Positions 1 through 9,500 of a DNA stretch of 64,000 nt are shown piece by piece. Source of the DNA: Chryseobacterium luteum (GTDB taxonomy: Bacteria > Bacteroidota > Bacteroidia > Flavobacteriales > Weeksellaceae). Position 1 is the stretch's first letter. The number at the start of each line of letters is the position of its first letter. Location of the stretch: contig NZ_JPRO01000001.1 of NCBI RefSeq assembly GCF_000737785.1, positions 682,001 to 746,000 on the forward strand, written 5' to 3'. The position numbers and the translations under genes are program-made. Below the pieces are notes generated by a model, which saw only the letters and a program-made list of their open reading frames with translations, was not told where the DNA came from and searched no databases.

Positions 1-51
1 AATAAAAGTGTTTCAGAACACACCCGTGATGAGATAGAAAATGATCAATAA
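1..51 (+). CDS. 3' end of an unidentified CDS (partial)
   Basis: An open frame enters from the left edge and ends with TAA at 49-51, directly before a strong terminator hairpin. Only 16 codons are visible (hydrophilic, ending in ENDQ), so the product cannot be named. The stop followed by a hairpin is what suggests a real gene end; the frame itself is too short to prove coding. Confidence 0.5.
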   Translation, partial: NKSVSEHTRDEIENDQ

Positions 52-53
52 CA

Positions 54-79
54 AAAGCCTTTCAAAACTGAAAGGCTTT
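54..79. terminator. Bidirectional terminator between convergent genes
   Basis: A perfect 11-bp stem (AAAGCCTTTCA at 54-64 with its complement at 69-79) and a 4-nt loop, with T-rich sequence after it and A-rich sequence before it. It can end both the upstream partial gene on the plus strand and trpS on the minus strand. Confidence 0.85.
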
Positions 80-101
80 CTTATTATTTGAAAAGGAGAA
101 A

Positions 102-1070
102 TTAAACTCCTAAGCTTGCTCTGGCTCTTTTAATGGTTTCCGTAGCAATAACTCTCGTTTTTATAGCTCCTTCCTGAAGTTTTGCTTCCAGTTCGTCCAG
201 GTTATTCATATAGTAGGCGAACATTTCTCTTTCTTTCGCAAAACGTGTTAAAATCAGATTGAGCAGCTCCAGTTTAGCATGTCCGTAACCGAAGTTCCCG
301 GCCAGATATTTATCTCTTAATTCCTCTGTCTGTTCAGGAGTAGCAATCAGTTTATAAATCGCAAAAACCTTATCTGTTTCAGGATCTTTCGGTTCTTCCA
401 GAGATTTGGAATCGGTTTCCACGCTCATTACCTGTTTTTTCAGTTCTTTTTCAGGAAGGAAGATGTTGATGATGTTTCCTCTGGATTTTGACATCTTTTG
501 GCCATCCGTTCCCGGAACATATTTTGTGTTTTCCTGAAGCTCAGCCTGAGGCAGTACAAAAACTTCTCCCATCTGGCTATTGAATCTTGATGCTACATCA
601 CGGGCAATTTCCAGGTGCTGAAGCTGGTCTTTTCCCACAGGAACGATCTCTGCATTACACAGTAAAATATCCGCAGCCATCAGAATAGGGTAGGTGAACA
701 GTCCGGCGTTAACGTCCTGAAGTCTGTCTGCCTTATCCTTAAAAGAATGGGCAAGGGTTAATCTCTGATAAGGAAAAAAACATGATAAATGCCAAGAAAG
801 TTCACAGGTTTCAGGGATGTCGCTCTGTCTGTAAAAATATGTTTTTTCCGTATCCAGCCCACAAGCAAGCCAAGCCGCAGCAATCTCGTAGGTATTCTGT
901 TTTAAAACCTGCGCATCTTTGATCTGGGTAAGAGAATGGAGATTCGCAATAAATAAAAATGATTCGTTTCCTTCCTGCTTTGAAAGTTCAATAGCAGGAA
1001 TAATCGCCCCAAGGAGATTTCCAAGATGGGGAGTGCCGGTGGCTTGAATGCCGGTAAGAATTCTTGACAT
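102..1070 (-). CDS. trpS: Tryptophan--tRNA ligase (TrpRS)
   Basis: Class I aminoacyl-tRNA synthetase that charges tRNA-Trp in the cytoplasm. The 322-residue length is typical of the bacterial enzyme. The HIGH-type signature reads GTPHLGN near residues 12-18, and the KMSKS loop is present intact (GQKMSKSRGN, near residue 193). The Rossmann domain is followed by the usual C-terminal helical anticodon region. The ATG is chosen because a TAnnTTTG promoter element lies about 32 nt upstream on the minus strand. The gene stands alone, convergent with the partial gene at the left edge and divergent from the membrane protein gene at 1209. Nothing unusual was seen. Confidence 0.97.
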   Translation of the reverse strand: MSRILTGIQATGTPHLGNLLGAIIPAIELSKQEGNESFLFIANLHSLTQIKDAQVLKQNTYEIAAAWLACGLDTEKTYFYRQSDIPETCELSWHLSCFFPYQRLTLAHSFKDKADRLQDVNAGLFTYPILMAADILLCNAEIVPVGKDQLQHLEIARDVASRFNSQMGEVFVLPQAELQENTKYVPGTDGQKMSKSRGNIINIFLPEKELKKQVMSVETDSKSLEEPKDPETDKVFAIYKLIATPEQTEELRDKYLAGNFGYGHAKLELLNLILTRFAKEREMFAYYMNNLDELEAKLQEGAIKTRVIATETIKRARASLGV

Positions 1071-1101
1071 TTGTTTAAATTATTAAGTTTAAAATAAAGA
1101 A

Positions 1102-1109
1102 CAAAAATA
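1102..1109 (-). promoter_or_regulatory. Bacteroidota -7 promoter element for trpS
   Basis: On the minus strand this reads TATTTTTG, a match to the Bacteroidota -7 consensus TAnnTTTG, with the trpS ATG about 32 nt downstream. No convincing -33 TTG box was found at the usual spacing. Confidence 0.55.
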
Positions 1110-1182
1110 AGAAAGATTGGGATGGCTGGCAAATCCTTTTTAATGAGGCTTAATTTAAGGTGCTTAGTAACAGTTTTTAAAT

Positions 1183-1190
1183 TATATTTG
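1183..1190 (+). promoter_or_regulatory. Bacteroidota -7 promoter element that decides the start at 1209
   Basis: TATATTTG matches TAnnTTTG. It lies inside the longest open frame of the following gene, which could start at 1122. Transcription from here would begin only a few bases before the ATG at 1209, so the upstream start is unlikely. Confidence 0.6.
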
Positions 1191-1208
1191 TACAAACACC
1201 TCTTTCAT

Positions 1209-2561
1209 ATGGGAAATAGCAATTTTTTGTCTCCAAAGCTGTTTAATGCACTTAAAAGTTTATGGATCTTATTACTGATCTTCATTGTATTAGATTTTGC
1301 AGGCAATTATTTTTATCCCGAAAAGAATAATGCGCTGTCCAAAGTTTTGGATTACCTTTCCTATACCTTAAGCAGCCTGTTTTTCCTCTGGTATTTTCTG
1401 ATCAACAGACGCTGGAAATCTGTGCTGATCATCCTTCCTTTTATGATCCTTCTGTTCTTTTTCATGAAAGGGATCCGGAATATGGTGGATTATTACATCC
1501 CGTTTGAAGAAATCATCAATTCTGCTACGCTGAGAAAATACACTTACCTGATCATACAGTTTACCACCGTTTTTGTGGTGTCGAAAAGATATTTGGTGGA
1601 AGAGGAAATCAATATCAAGCGGCCGTTACTTAAACTGTTCCTGCTGAACCTGGGGATTTTTGTTCTGTATAATACAGATCTCGGCCTGATAGAAAAGCTT
1701 ATCGGATCAGCTTCCTATGATTCGAAGTCTACAGAATTTATTGTTAATTTTATCTATTATACCCTTTCCAGTATAAAAAGTGTAGCTTATTTGGGAGCGT
1801 TTTTATTTTTGACAGCCTGTCTGGCCAATCGTGAAAGCTTTTATACATTTTCAAAAGACGCACTGCAAACGGCTAACCGGTACTTTGGTCCTACTGTGCT
1901 TATTGTGATCAGTTGCATCATGTTTTCATTCGGAGGTCTTCTGGAAAGTGCATTCTCCCTGGAACTGGACTTTTTCGGAAAAGACCTTACCCTTTCGGGC
2001 TGGATGAATATGATCGTTCAGGTCGTGTTTTTCGTGATCTGCACAAGATTTACAGGCCAGCTGGTCAAGGAGAGAAGCATGTTGAAGCAAAAATATTACG
2101 GAGCAGTCGGTGCTTCGGTATGGCTCCCGGTGATCAATATTATTTCACTTTTAATGATCAGGTTTGATGATAAAATTAAATTTCTGTCACCTTCCAATAT
2201 AGAGAAAGCCAAAAAAATACATTTAGCCATTATTTCCCTTCTGGTCATATTTCAGTTCAGAAACGGACTTATGGAAAAGAAAATGGACGATATTATACTC
2301 TGTGTAATTTACATCGCTGCTTTTTGGTTGGTGGCCTATATCAAGAAATTTACGTGGCTTTTCCCAGTTGTCCTGGGAGTTGTGGTTACAGTGATCAAAG
2401 TTTATCCTTTTTACAACGGAGTCTATACTCAGGAGTTTGTTTTTAAGGAATATGTTTTAAATCTTCTTAAACACACCTTCTCCATTGCGCTTGTGCTTAC
2501 CGTTATTGTCTTTCATGGAGTTTACTATATCGCTTATCAGGCTTTGAATACCAAAAAATAA
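1209..2561 (+). CDS. Polytopic membrane protein of unknown function
   Basis: A 450-residue integral membrane protein with roughly ten or more hydrophobic segments spread over its whole length, separated by short charged loops. I do not recognise the family; it resembles uncharacterised DUF4153-type membrane proteins only in general character. An in-frame start exists at 1122, but the ATG at 1209 is preferred because a TAnnTTTG element sits at 1183-1190, and the residues before it are not conserved-looking. It is divergent from trpS and ends 3 nt before the convergent lipoprotein gene, with no clear terminator between them. No catalytic motif was seen. Confidence 0.8.
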   Translation: MGNSNFLSPKLFNALKSLWILLLIFIVLDFAGNYFYPEKNNALSKVLDYLSYTLSSLFFLWYFLINRRWKSVLIILPFMILLFFFMKGIRNMVDYYIPFEEIINSATLRKYTYLIIQFTTVFVVSKRYLVEEEINIKRPLLKLFLLNLGIFVLYNTDLGLIEKLIGSASYDSKSTEFIVNFIYYTLSSIKSVAYLGAFLFLTACLANRESFYTFSKDALQTANRYFGPTVLIVISCIMFSFGGLLESAFSLELDFFGKDLTLSGWMNMIVQVVFFVICTRFTGQLVKERSMLKQKYYGAVGASVWLPVINIISLLMIRFDDKIKFLSPSNIEKAKKIHLAIISLLVIFQFRNGLMEKKMDDIILCVIYIAAFWLVAYIKKFTWLFPVVLGVVVTVIKVYPFYNGVYTQEFVFKEYVLNLLKHTFSIALVLTVIVFHGVYYIAYQALNTKK

Positions 2562-2564
2562 GAA

Positions 2565-3116
2565 CTATTTCTTTCTGAGGATGATGGATGCTTTATTAAA
2601 CATGCTGTTACCGTCAGCATCATTAGCTTTTACTTTATAGTCGAGGGTGTATTTGCCGTCTTTTTTGATCGGAATTTCCGTTACTTTTTTTTCAAATTCC
2701 CATGAAGCGTTTACTTCCTTCTTTTCTTCCACTTTTGTACTGTCAGAATCGCTGTTATATTCAGAGGTCTGTTGTTCAGGAATCTCTTTTTCATCTTCTT
2801 CTTCCTTTTGTTTTGTGTAGGTAGAATTGATGATGTGCTTTTTATCAGCGAACATTGGGACAGAAGAATTCTCTACTGTATTCCCATTCATACTGAGGTT
2901 GTAGATGAAATCAAAGGATGGAAGCACTCCGTTCTTTACAAAAGAGGCATCCAGCTTGCTCCAGACCACGATAATGTCGCCTTTTTTCAGCTCAAGACCA
3001 TCAATGGTGTTAACCAGCTGCATATCTACGGGAGCTTCTTCCGTTATTTTTTCACCCACAGGATTGCAGGAAAAAATAAAAAGGGAGGATAATATAATAA
3101 GAGATAATGGCTTCAT
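2565..3116 (-). CDS. Putative lipoprotein, unknown function
   Basis: A 183-residue protein with a type II signal peptide: hydrophobic segment and lipobox ending FSC, with Cys17 as the lipidated residue. The middle (about residues 100-130) is a highly acidic Glu/Asp/Ser/Lys-rich linker; the last 50 residues could form a small beta domain. It is encoded 2 nt after a second, larger lipoprotein (3119-4285), so the two are probably co-transcribed and may act together at the envelope. I do not recognise either family. Confidence 0.75.
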   Translation of the reverse strand: MKPLSLIILSSLFIFSCNPVGEKITEEAPVDMQLVNTIDGLELKKGDIIVVWSKLDASFVKNGVLPSFDFIYNLSMNGNTVENSSVPMFADKKHIINSTYTKQKEEEDEKEIPEQQTSEYNSDSDSTKVEEKKEVNASWEFEKKVTEIPIKKDGKYTLDYKVKANDADGNSMFNKASIILRKK

Positions 3117-3118
3117 AA

Positions 3119-4285
3119 TTAGATTTTTAAATGTTTACTGAAGTAATCATTCATTAAAGCAGTCATATTATTACCCTCTTTGTTGGTTCCGCTGATGAGG
3201 TAAAACTGCCCTTTTGGGGTTTTTATGGAACTGATGATGAAATATCCGGTAGTATCTTTTACATAGCCGCTATCGTCTTTTGCGCTTACGAGGATGCTGT
3301 TACTGCTGAGCCGTCTGACGAATGTAAACTCATCATCCGTGCTGTATTTGTCCATAAAATATCCGGATCTCAGGCGGTTCTCAAAAGGAATTCCGTCAAA
3401 GGTTCCTGAGAAATTAGAGTTAGCGATAAGGGCGGTCTGATCCAGTGCACTTTGGCTATGCGTATTATCACGGTAAAGATAAAGGTCAAAATTATCCTTT
3501 TTGATATATACGCTGTCGTTATTTTTCAGAAAATATTTAAGTTCTTTTTCAAGAGAAGTATAATAAAGCTTATAATTTCTTAATTCCGCTTCAGAAACAC
3601 CGGGCTTTATCTTTTCCCAGGTTAAATTTTCAGCCTGAATTTCCTTATCAAATGAAAGGATGTTTTTTGCTTTCTTATAAATTGAAAACAGCGAAGCATA
3701 CTGAAGTTTCTCATCATTATATTTGGGAATCTCTGCGGTATACAGATAATAGGTTTTGCCCGCAGGATCATATTGGCGGAAGTACAGTTTTTTACGGCCG
3801 AATGAATCTATATACAGTAGAGAGTTTTTATCCTCGGAAATAATCTTTTCCGGTTCATTGTATTTTTTGATGTCTGCAACCGGAAATAGGTCCGGATTAT
3901 CAGATTTTCCTACAAAAAGAAGCTCACCGGAATCACCGTCCGAAAAATCATTTTTGATGCTGATTCCTTGATGGATTAGAGTTTCATCGCCGGCTTCAGC
4001 CTTTTCAGGATCTGTGAGGTTGACATTGGAACTGGAAAATGAATATTCCTTCACATAATTGTTCAAAGGAAGCATTAAATCAATGGTATCAGCAGAATCA
4101 ATGTCGTAAGAAACCCTGGTCAGCAATATCTGCTTCTGATCTTCAGCCTTCCGGATAGAATCTATCTGTGCCTGGGGAATTCCCAGCAGCTGGTCATTGT
4201 ATTCATCAGTTTTTACAACTTCTTTCTTGCACGAAAGCAGAAATAAGAGAATGAATGTGAGGAATGTATAATAGATTTTTAGCAT
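3119..4285 (-). CDS. Putative lipoprotein, unknown function
   Basis: A 388-residue protein with a lipoprotein signal peptide (lipobox LLSC, Cys19) followed by a Lys/Glu-rich tether. The rest is rich in Asp, Ser, Tyr and Lys, with no membrane segment, and looks like a soluble periplasmic or surface domain. I found no catalytic motif and no family I can name. It lies 2 nt upstream of the smaller lipoprotein at 2565-3116 and 30 nt downstream of the SanA-like gene, at the end of a long minus-strand run beginning at ileS. Confidence 0.75.
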   Translation of the reverse strand: MLKIYYTFLTFILLFLLSCKKEVVKTDEYNDQLLGIPQAQIDSIRKAEDQKQILLTRVSYDIDSADTIDLMLPLNNYVKEYSFSSSNVNLTDPEKAEAGDETLIHQGISIKNDFSDGDSGELLFVGKSDNPDLFPVADIKKYNEPEKIISEDKNSLLYIDSFGRKKLYFRQYDPAGKTYYLYTAEIPKYNDEKLQYASLFSIYKKAKNILSFDKEIQAENLTWEKIKPGVSEAELRNYKLYYTSLEKELKYFLKNNDSVYIKKDNFDLYLYRDNTHSQSALDQTALIANSNFSGTFDGIPFENRLRSGYFMDKYSTDDEFTFVRRLSSNSILVSAKDDSGYVKDTTGYFIISSIKTPKGQFYLISGTNKEGNNMTALMNDYFSKHLKI

Positions 4286-4315
4286 AGCCTAATTTATGAC
4301 TTTAAAGTAATACAA

Positions 4316-4960
4316 TTATTTTATTTCAATCTTTTCTCCTCCGAACTTCGGCTGCACCCCGAAAAGCAGGTCCCAGTACACTTTTGCTTTTGCCAGGTAC
4401 TCTCTGAGATTCGTTTTTAACCCCGCATATTTATTGACATCATTCGCATTATACCCAAATGCTTCCATTCCGTTTTTCCTTGCAAGAAAGACGGCCCTTT
4501 CATTGTGGAACTTCTGAGAGATGATCACCAGCTTATTCTGTCCGAAAATATCCTTAGCCCTGATCACCGAGTCCAGTGTTCTGAACCCGGCATGGTCCAT
4601 TACAATTCTGTCCTTCGGAATGCCGTACTGCATCAGGGTAAGCTGCATGTCTTCCGGCTCATTATAATCTTTTGTGCTGTTGTCTCCGCTTACGATGATG
4701 TACTTTATCTTTCCGCTTTTATACAGGTCTATGGCAGCCTGTATCCTGTTGTAGAAATAGGCATTCGGCATTCCGTTGCTTAATGTTTTTCCGGTTCCCA
4801 GCAGCAGGGCCACTTTAGTTTCAGGAACATCGGAGATCTTGTAAGAAACGAACGGGCTGCTTTCTTTTCTGATGCTGTAATTGGCCCAGGCTATAAAAAT
4901 AATTCCCGCTGCAAGAAGCAGAAGGAAAATTTTAAAAATATTTTTGATTGCTTTTTTCAT
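4316..4960 (-). CDS. SanA/YdcF-family (DUF218) membrane-anchored protein
   Basis: A 214-residue protein with one N-terminal membrane anchor (about residues 8-27) and a periplasmic DUF218 domain. Family landmarks visible are the LLLGTGK turn (about 52-58), the VSGDN strand-loop (90-94) and the EPEDM acidic motif (101-105). Members include E. coli SanA, linked to envelope barrier function and vancomycin exclusion, and ElyC/YdcF, linked to envelope carbon-lipid metabolism; the exact reaction is not established. It is 15 nt downstream of lspA, so an envelope role fits the context. SanA-type is the best match because of the single anchor and length. Confidence 0.85.
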   Translation of the reverse strand: MKKAIKNIFKIFLLLLAAGIIFIAWANYSIRKESSPFVSYKISDVPETKVALLLGTGKTLSNGMPNAYFYNRIQAAIDLYKSGKIKYIIVSGDNSTKDYNEPEDMQLTLMQYGIPKDRIVMDHAGFRTLDSVIRAKDIFGQNKLVIISQKFHNERAVFLARKNGMEAFGYNANDVNKYAGLKTNLREYLAKAKVYWDLLFGVQPKFGGEKIEIK

Positions 4961-4975
4961 CCGGAATACTGGTTC

Positions 4976-5614
4976 TTAGAATTCGAGTCCGTTAGGGAAA
5001 GCTTTTTTTCTGAATATTAACAGTAAAGCGGCACCTACCGTTATGGCAGAATCGGCCACATTGAAAATATACTTGAAGAATTCAAGGTGTTTACCGCCGA
5101 TCAAAGGGACATTGTCAGGAACATACCAGTCTACCAGAGGAAAATGAAGCATATCCACCACACAGCCTTTCATAAAAGAAGAATAGCCCTGCCCGAAAGG
5201 AACAAATTTTGAAATTCCCCCGTATCCGATCCATCGGTCGATGCTCGGGTCATAAACCGTTCCGCTGTCGAAGATAAGTCCGTAAAACATTCCGTCAATG
5301 ATATTTCCGATAGCACCGGCAAAAATAATAGCCATTGGGATCAGAAGATAATTGGAAGCTCCCTGTTTCAGCCATTTCCTGAACATATAAACCATTCCGC
5401 CAATCAGGAAAAGTCTCAGGATCACCAGGAAATATTTTCCGATGATTCCTCCGAAGTGAAGCCCGTAAGCCATCCCCGGATTCTCCACAAAAGTAAGCTT
5501 GAAGCCAGGAAGAACATTAACACTGTCGTCCAGATTGAAATGGGTTTTAATGTAAATTTTTGAAGCCTGATCAATTAACAATACCAGAAATGTTATAGCT
5601 AAGATCTTTTTCAT
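4976..5614 (-). CDS. lspA: Lipoprotein signal peptidase (signal peptidase II)
   Basis: Inner-membrane aspartic protease that removes the signal peptide from prolipoproteins after lipidation of the +1 cysteine. Four hydrophobic segments are visible. The catalytic aspartates are Asp154 in VVDMLHFP and Asp188 in FNVADSAI. At 212 residues it is longer than the E. coli enzyme (164) because of an insertion at about 111-150 between the third segment and the first catalytic Asp, a feature I associate with Bacteroidota LspA. The start ATG overlaps the stop of the preceding small gene (TAATG). Its substrates would include the many lipoproteins in this window. Confidence 0.97.
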   Translation of the reverse strand: MKKILAITFLVLLIDQASKIYIKTHFNLDDSVNVLPGFKLTFVENPGMAYGLHFGGIIGKYFLVILRLFLIGGMVYMFRKWLKQGASNYLLIPMAIIFAGAIGNIIDGMFYGLIFDSGTVYDPSIDRWIGYGGISKFVPFGQGYSSFMKGCVVDMLHFPLVDWYVPDNVPLIGGKHLEFFKYIFNVADSAITVGAALLLIFRKKAFPNGLEF

Positions 5615-5799
5615 TACAATCCTTTTGGTTTAGACGGTTTCTCCGGGTTTTTCTTATCGAAAATTTTCTTGGCCACTTTTTCTGTATGGAATGTGTTCTT
5701 GGTTTGAGCTCTTTCAAATTTAATGTTCATTTCCTTTAAAACACTTTTCAGTGCACTCAGTTCCATAGGGTTTTTAGGATGTACTATGATAGATTCCAT
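5614..5799 (-). CDS. Small conserved Bacteroidota protein (61 aa)
   Basis: A 61-residue protein with a predicted beta strand (ESIIVHPKN), a helix rich in Leu and Lys, and a very basic Pro/Lys-rich tail. Short proteins beginning this way are common in Bacteroidota and are sometimes labelled DUF2683 or antitoxin-like, but no toxin gene is adjacent here. It is translationally coupled to lspA through a TAATG overlap and lies in the ileS-lspA run, so it is probably a co-transcribed gene and not a chance frame. Function unknown. Confidence 0.65.
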   Translation of the reverse strand: MESIIVHPKNPMELSALKSVLKEMNIKFERAQTKNTFHTEKVAKKIFDKKNPEKPSKPKGL

Positions 5800-5819
5800 T
5801 TTTTCTTCTGTTTTTAAAT

Positions 5820-6065
5820 TTACATTTTGGACAGCTCATCGAGTCTTTTCCTGTCTTTTGCAGACAGATCATTGATCCCGTTTTTGCCCATCTTACTCAA
5901 AAGTCTGTCGATTTCTTTTTCTCTTTCCCTTTTATCAGAATTAAACTGATCATCAATGGTGTAGTTCTTCTGCCGGTCAGGAAAGAATCTGTCTCTTATC
6001 CGGGCCCTGTTGAAAAACAGTAGAACTGCAGCAATAATAATTAGTAAAATCAATACTCCGCTCAT
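5820..6065 (-). CDS. Small membrane-anchored protein with DUF6576-like tail
   Basis: An 81-residue protein: a single N-terminal membrane helix (about residues 4-17), then a basic stretch, then a charged helical tail around IDRLLSKMGKNGINDLS. That tail resembles the short C-terminal domain (DUF6576 type) on many Bacteroidota rhomboid proteases, here without the protease. It sits between the DksA-like gene and the 61-residue gene. Its role is unknown; an anchored adaptor is an inference only. Confidence 0.65.
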   Translation of the reverse strand: MSGVLILLIIIAAVLLFFNRARIRDRFFPDRQKNYTIDDQFNSDKREREKEIDRLLSKMGKNGINDLSAKDRKRLDELSKM

Positions 6066-6147
6066 GGGTAGGCATTAAAAATTAGGTTTATAAAGTATCC
6101 GTGAATACGATATAAACCCAATAGTATTTTTATAAACCTTTAACGGC

Positions 6148-6528
6148 TTATTTCTGCATATTTTTCGCTTCAATGCTTAGTGTAGCATGAGGAACGGCTA
6201 AAAGTCTTTCCTTAGGGATCAGCTTTCCTGTCACTCTGCATACGCCGTAGGTTTTATTTTCGATTCTGATCAAAGCATTTTTAAGATCACGCACGAATTT
6301 CTCCTGACGGCCGGCCAGAATGGAGTTCTGCTCCTTACTTAGAGTCTCTGCTCCTTCTTCAAAAGCTTTGAATGTAGGAGAAGTATCATCGGTCCCATTA
6401 TTCTGGTCGTTGATGAAGCTTTCTCTGATCAGCTGTAAATCTCTTTCCGCCTTTTCTATTTTTTCTTTAATGATAGCTTTAAATTCTTGTAAATCAGTAT
6501 CATTATATCTTACTCTTTCGTCTGACAT
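6148..6528 (-). CDS. DksA/TraR-family protein with degenerate zinc finger
   Basis: A 126-residue protein of the DksA/TraR family, whose members insert a coiled coil into the RNA polymerase secondary channel and modulate initiation with ppGpp. The N-terminal coiled coil spans about residues 10-90; the C-terminal globular part retains YGVCRVTGKLIPKERL. Only one of the four zinc cysteines (Cys97) remains, so it probably folds without zinc. This form is familiar from flavobacteria. It lies between ileS and lspA, 59 nt after the ileS stop, and is likely co-transcribed with ileS. Confidence 0.9.
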   Translation of the reverse strand: MSDERVRYNDTDLQEFKAIIKEKIEKAERDLQLIRESFINDQNNGTDDTSPTFKAFEEGAETLSKEQNSILAGRQEKFVRDLKNALIRIENKTYGVCRVTGKLIPKERLLAVPHATLSIEAKNMQK

Positions 6529-6587
6529 GTTCTTTTCTCTTTTTTAATAAAATTATGAAATGGAATTTAAAAAACAATAACTATATG

Positions 6588-9500
6588 TTAATTTTTTTCA
6601 ACATTTATCTTAAATTTAACCTCATCTATCTCGATTTCGTTAAAATTTGAAAGTGAAGATACAATTTCTATTTTATTTGACAAGACCTCCGATGAAATAT
6701 ATTCTTCATTTTTCTTAATATCATTCAGGAAAGGAGAATTTTCTTCCAGGAAAATGTTGATTCTGTCCGTCAAATCGAAATCCTTATCCTTTCTCAAGTT
6801 CTGAACTCTGTTGATGAATTCTCTTGCGATCCCTTCAGATTTTAATTCGTCTGTTAACGTCAAATCTAATGCCACAGTTGTTTTTCCGTCGGAAGTTACC
6901 GTCCATCCCGGAATATCTTTTGTTGAAATTTCAACATCAGCAAGGGTAATTTCGTAACCCTGAACATCAATTTTTCCTTCTTTTTCTAAACCTGAAATTT
7001 GTTCTGCTGTAAGATTTGAAATCTCTCCTCCAACTGTTTTCATGTCTTTTCCAAGCCTTGAACCTAGAGTTTTAAAGTTAGGTTTTATCTGTTTTACAAT
7101 TAAATGTGATGCTTCTTCGGCATTTATTAACTGTAATTCTTTAACATTTACTTCTTGTTTTATTAACTCTGCAACTGCCGAGATTTGTTCTTCCGTTTTC
7201 TTATCCAAAACAGGAATTAATACCCTTTGAAGAGGTTGTCTTACTTTTAAACTTTCTGCACGTCTGATTGATAATACTAAACTTGTTATGGTTTGCGCCA
7301 AGTGCGTTTTTTCTATCAGATCCTGATCGATCAAACTTTCGTCCGCAACAGGGAAATCTGTCAGGTGAATAGATTCACTGCTTTCTTTTCCTGTTACTTT
7401 ATTTAAATCCTGATACAACTGATCCATAAAGAACGGAGCGATTGGCGCAGATAATTTGGCAACAGTTTCCAGACAGGTATATAAAGTCTGGTAAGCAGAG
7501 ATCTTGTCGTCTGAGTAATCTCCTTTCCAGAAACGTCTTCTGCACAATCTTACGTACCAGTTACTTAAGTTGTCATTCACAAAAGTGTTGATGGCTCTTG
7601 CCACTCTTGTCGGTTCATAATCTTCGTAGAATGCTTTTACTTCTTTAATTAATAAATTTAATTCAGAAAGAATCCATCTGTCGATTTCCGGGCGGTTTTC
7701 AATATCTTTTTCAGAATAATTGAATCCGTCAACATTCGCATATAATGCAAAGAATGAATAGGTGTTGTAAAGTGTTCCGAAGAATTTTCTTTGAGTTTCC
7801 TCAATTCCCGGAGAATATTCAGCAAAGTCTTCTCCTTTTTCCTGGTCTGGTTTTACCCATGAGAATTTTAAATTTTCCCAGGGATTGGCATTAGAAATCA
7901 TGTACCAACGGGTTGCATCAGGACCATATTTGTTGACTGTGTAAAAAGGATCAACAGTATTTCCTAAACGTTTTGACATTTTCTGACCAAAAGCATCCAA
8001 AACAAGCCCGTTGCTCATTACATTTTTATAAGCAACTGAATCAAAAACTGTCGTTCCGATCGCATGAAGCGTGTAGAACCAACCACGGGTCTGGTCAACA
8101 CCTTCCGCAATGAAATCTGCAGGGAATGCTTTATGATTATCAATTAATTCTTTATTCTCAAAAGGGTAATGCAGCTGCGCATAAGGCATCGAACCTGAAT
8201 CAAACCAAACGTCGATCAGGTCGCTCTCACGATTCATTGCTCTTCCTGAAGCTGAGACCAAAATTACTTTGTCAACGATGTTTTTATGTAAATCAACCAA
8301 AGAGTAATTTTCTTCAGACATATTTCCGATCTCAAAACCTTTGAACGGGTTTTCTGTCATGAATCCTGCTTCGATAGATTTTTCGATCTCGTTGTACAGT
8401 TCTTCTACAGAACCGATGATGATTTCTTCTTTCAAATCTTCAGTTCTCCAGATTGGCAACGGGATTCCCCAATATCTTGAACGGGAAAGGTTCCAGTCGT
8501 TTACATTTTCAAGCCAGTTGCCAAAACGTCCTTCTCCGGTAGACTTTGGCTTCCAGTTGATTTCTTTGTTTAAGTCTACCAATCTGTCTTTTACAGCGGT
8601 CATTTTCACAAACCAGGAATCCAATGGATAATATAAAAGCGGCTCATCAGTTCTCCAGCTGTGTGGGTAACTGTGAACGTATTTTTCAACTTTGAAAGCT
8701 TTGTTCTCTTTTCTTAATTTTAAAGCAATTCTTTCGTCAACAGAAAGGTAATTTTTCAAATCTGCGATGATTGATTTTAATTGTTCTTTCTGAATGTTGA
8801 ATTCTGTGCTTTTTTCTTCGTCATTCAGATATTCCGCTTTTACATATTCGTTAGCAAAACCATAGACTTCATCTTTTACTACAGATAAAAATCTACCTTG
8901 TAAATCTACCAAAGGAACCGGGTTTCCATTTTCATTTAAAACCAACATTGGCGGAACTTCAGGGGTAGCTTCTTTAGCCACTTTCGCATCATCAGCACCA
9001 AAAGTCGGCGCGGTGTGAACGATACCTGTTCCATCTTCTGTGGTAACAAAATCTCCTGAAATTACTCTGAAAGCGTTTTCCGGATTTTGGTAAGGTGTGG
9101 CATAATCTAATAACTGCTCATATTTAATTCCAACCAAATCAGCACCTTTGAATTCTGCCAGAATTTTAAAAGGAATGATTTTGCTTTCTGAATTGTAATT
9201 GACAAAATCTTCGTCTGTCCCTTCACTGAATTTTTTTGCAAACTGTTTTCCAACCAAAGCTTTAGCCAAAACAATATTGATTGGTTCAAAAGTATACTGA
9301 TTGAAAGTTTTTACTAAAACATAATCGATTTTTGGTCCTACAGTTAAAGCGGTGTTAGAAGGCAACGTCCAGGGAGTTGTTGTCCAGGCTAAGAAATGTA
9401 CGTCTCCAAAACCTTGTAAGAACGAAGGCAATGTTTCCGGCAATGTCTTGAATTGCGCAACAACCGTTGTGTCCGAAACATCGCGGTAAGCTCCCGGCTG

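Noticed and set aside
5614..5799. Toxin-antitoxin pair
   Set aside because: The 61-residue protein looks antitoxin-like in size, but no toxin gene is next to it; it is coupled to lspA instead.
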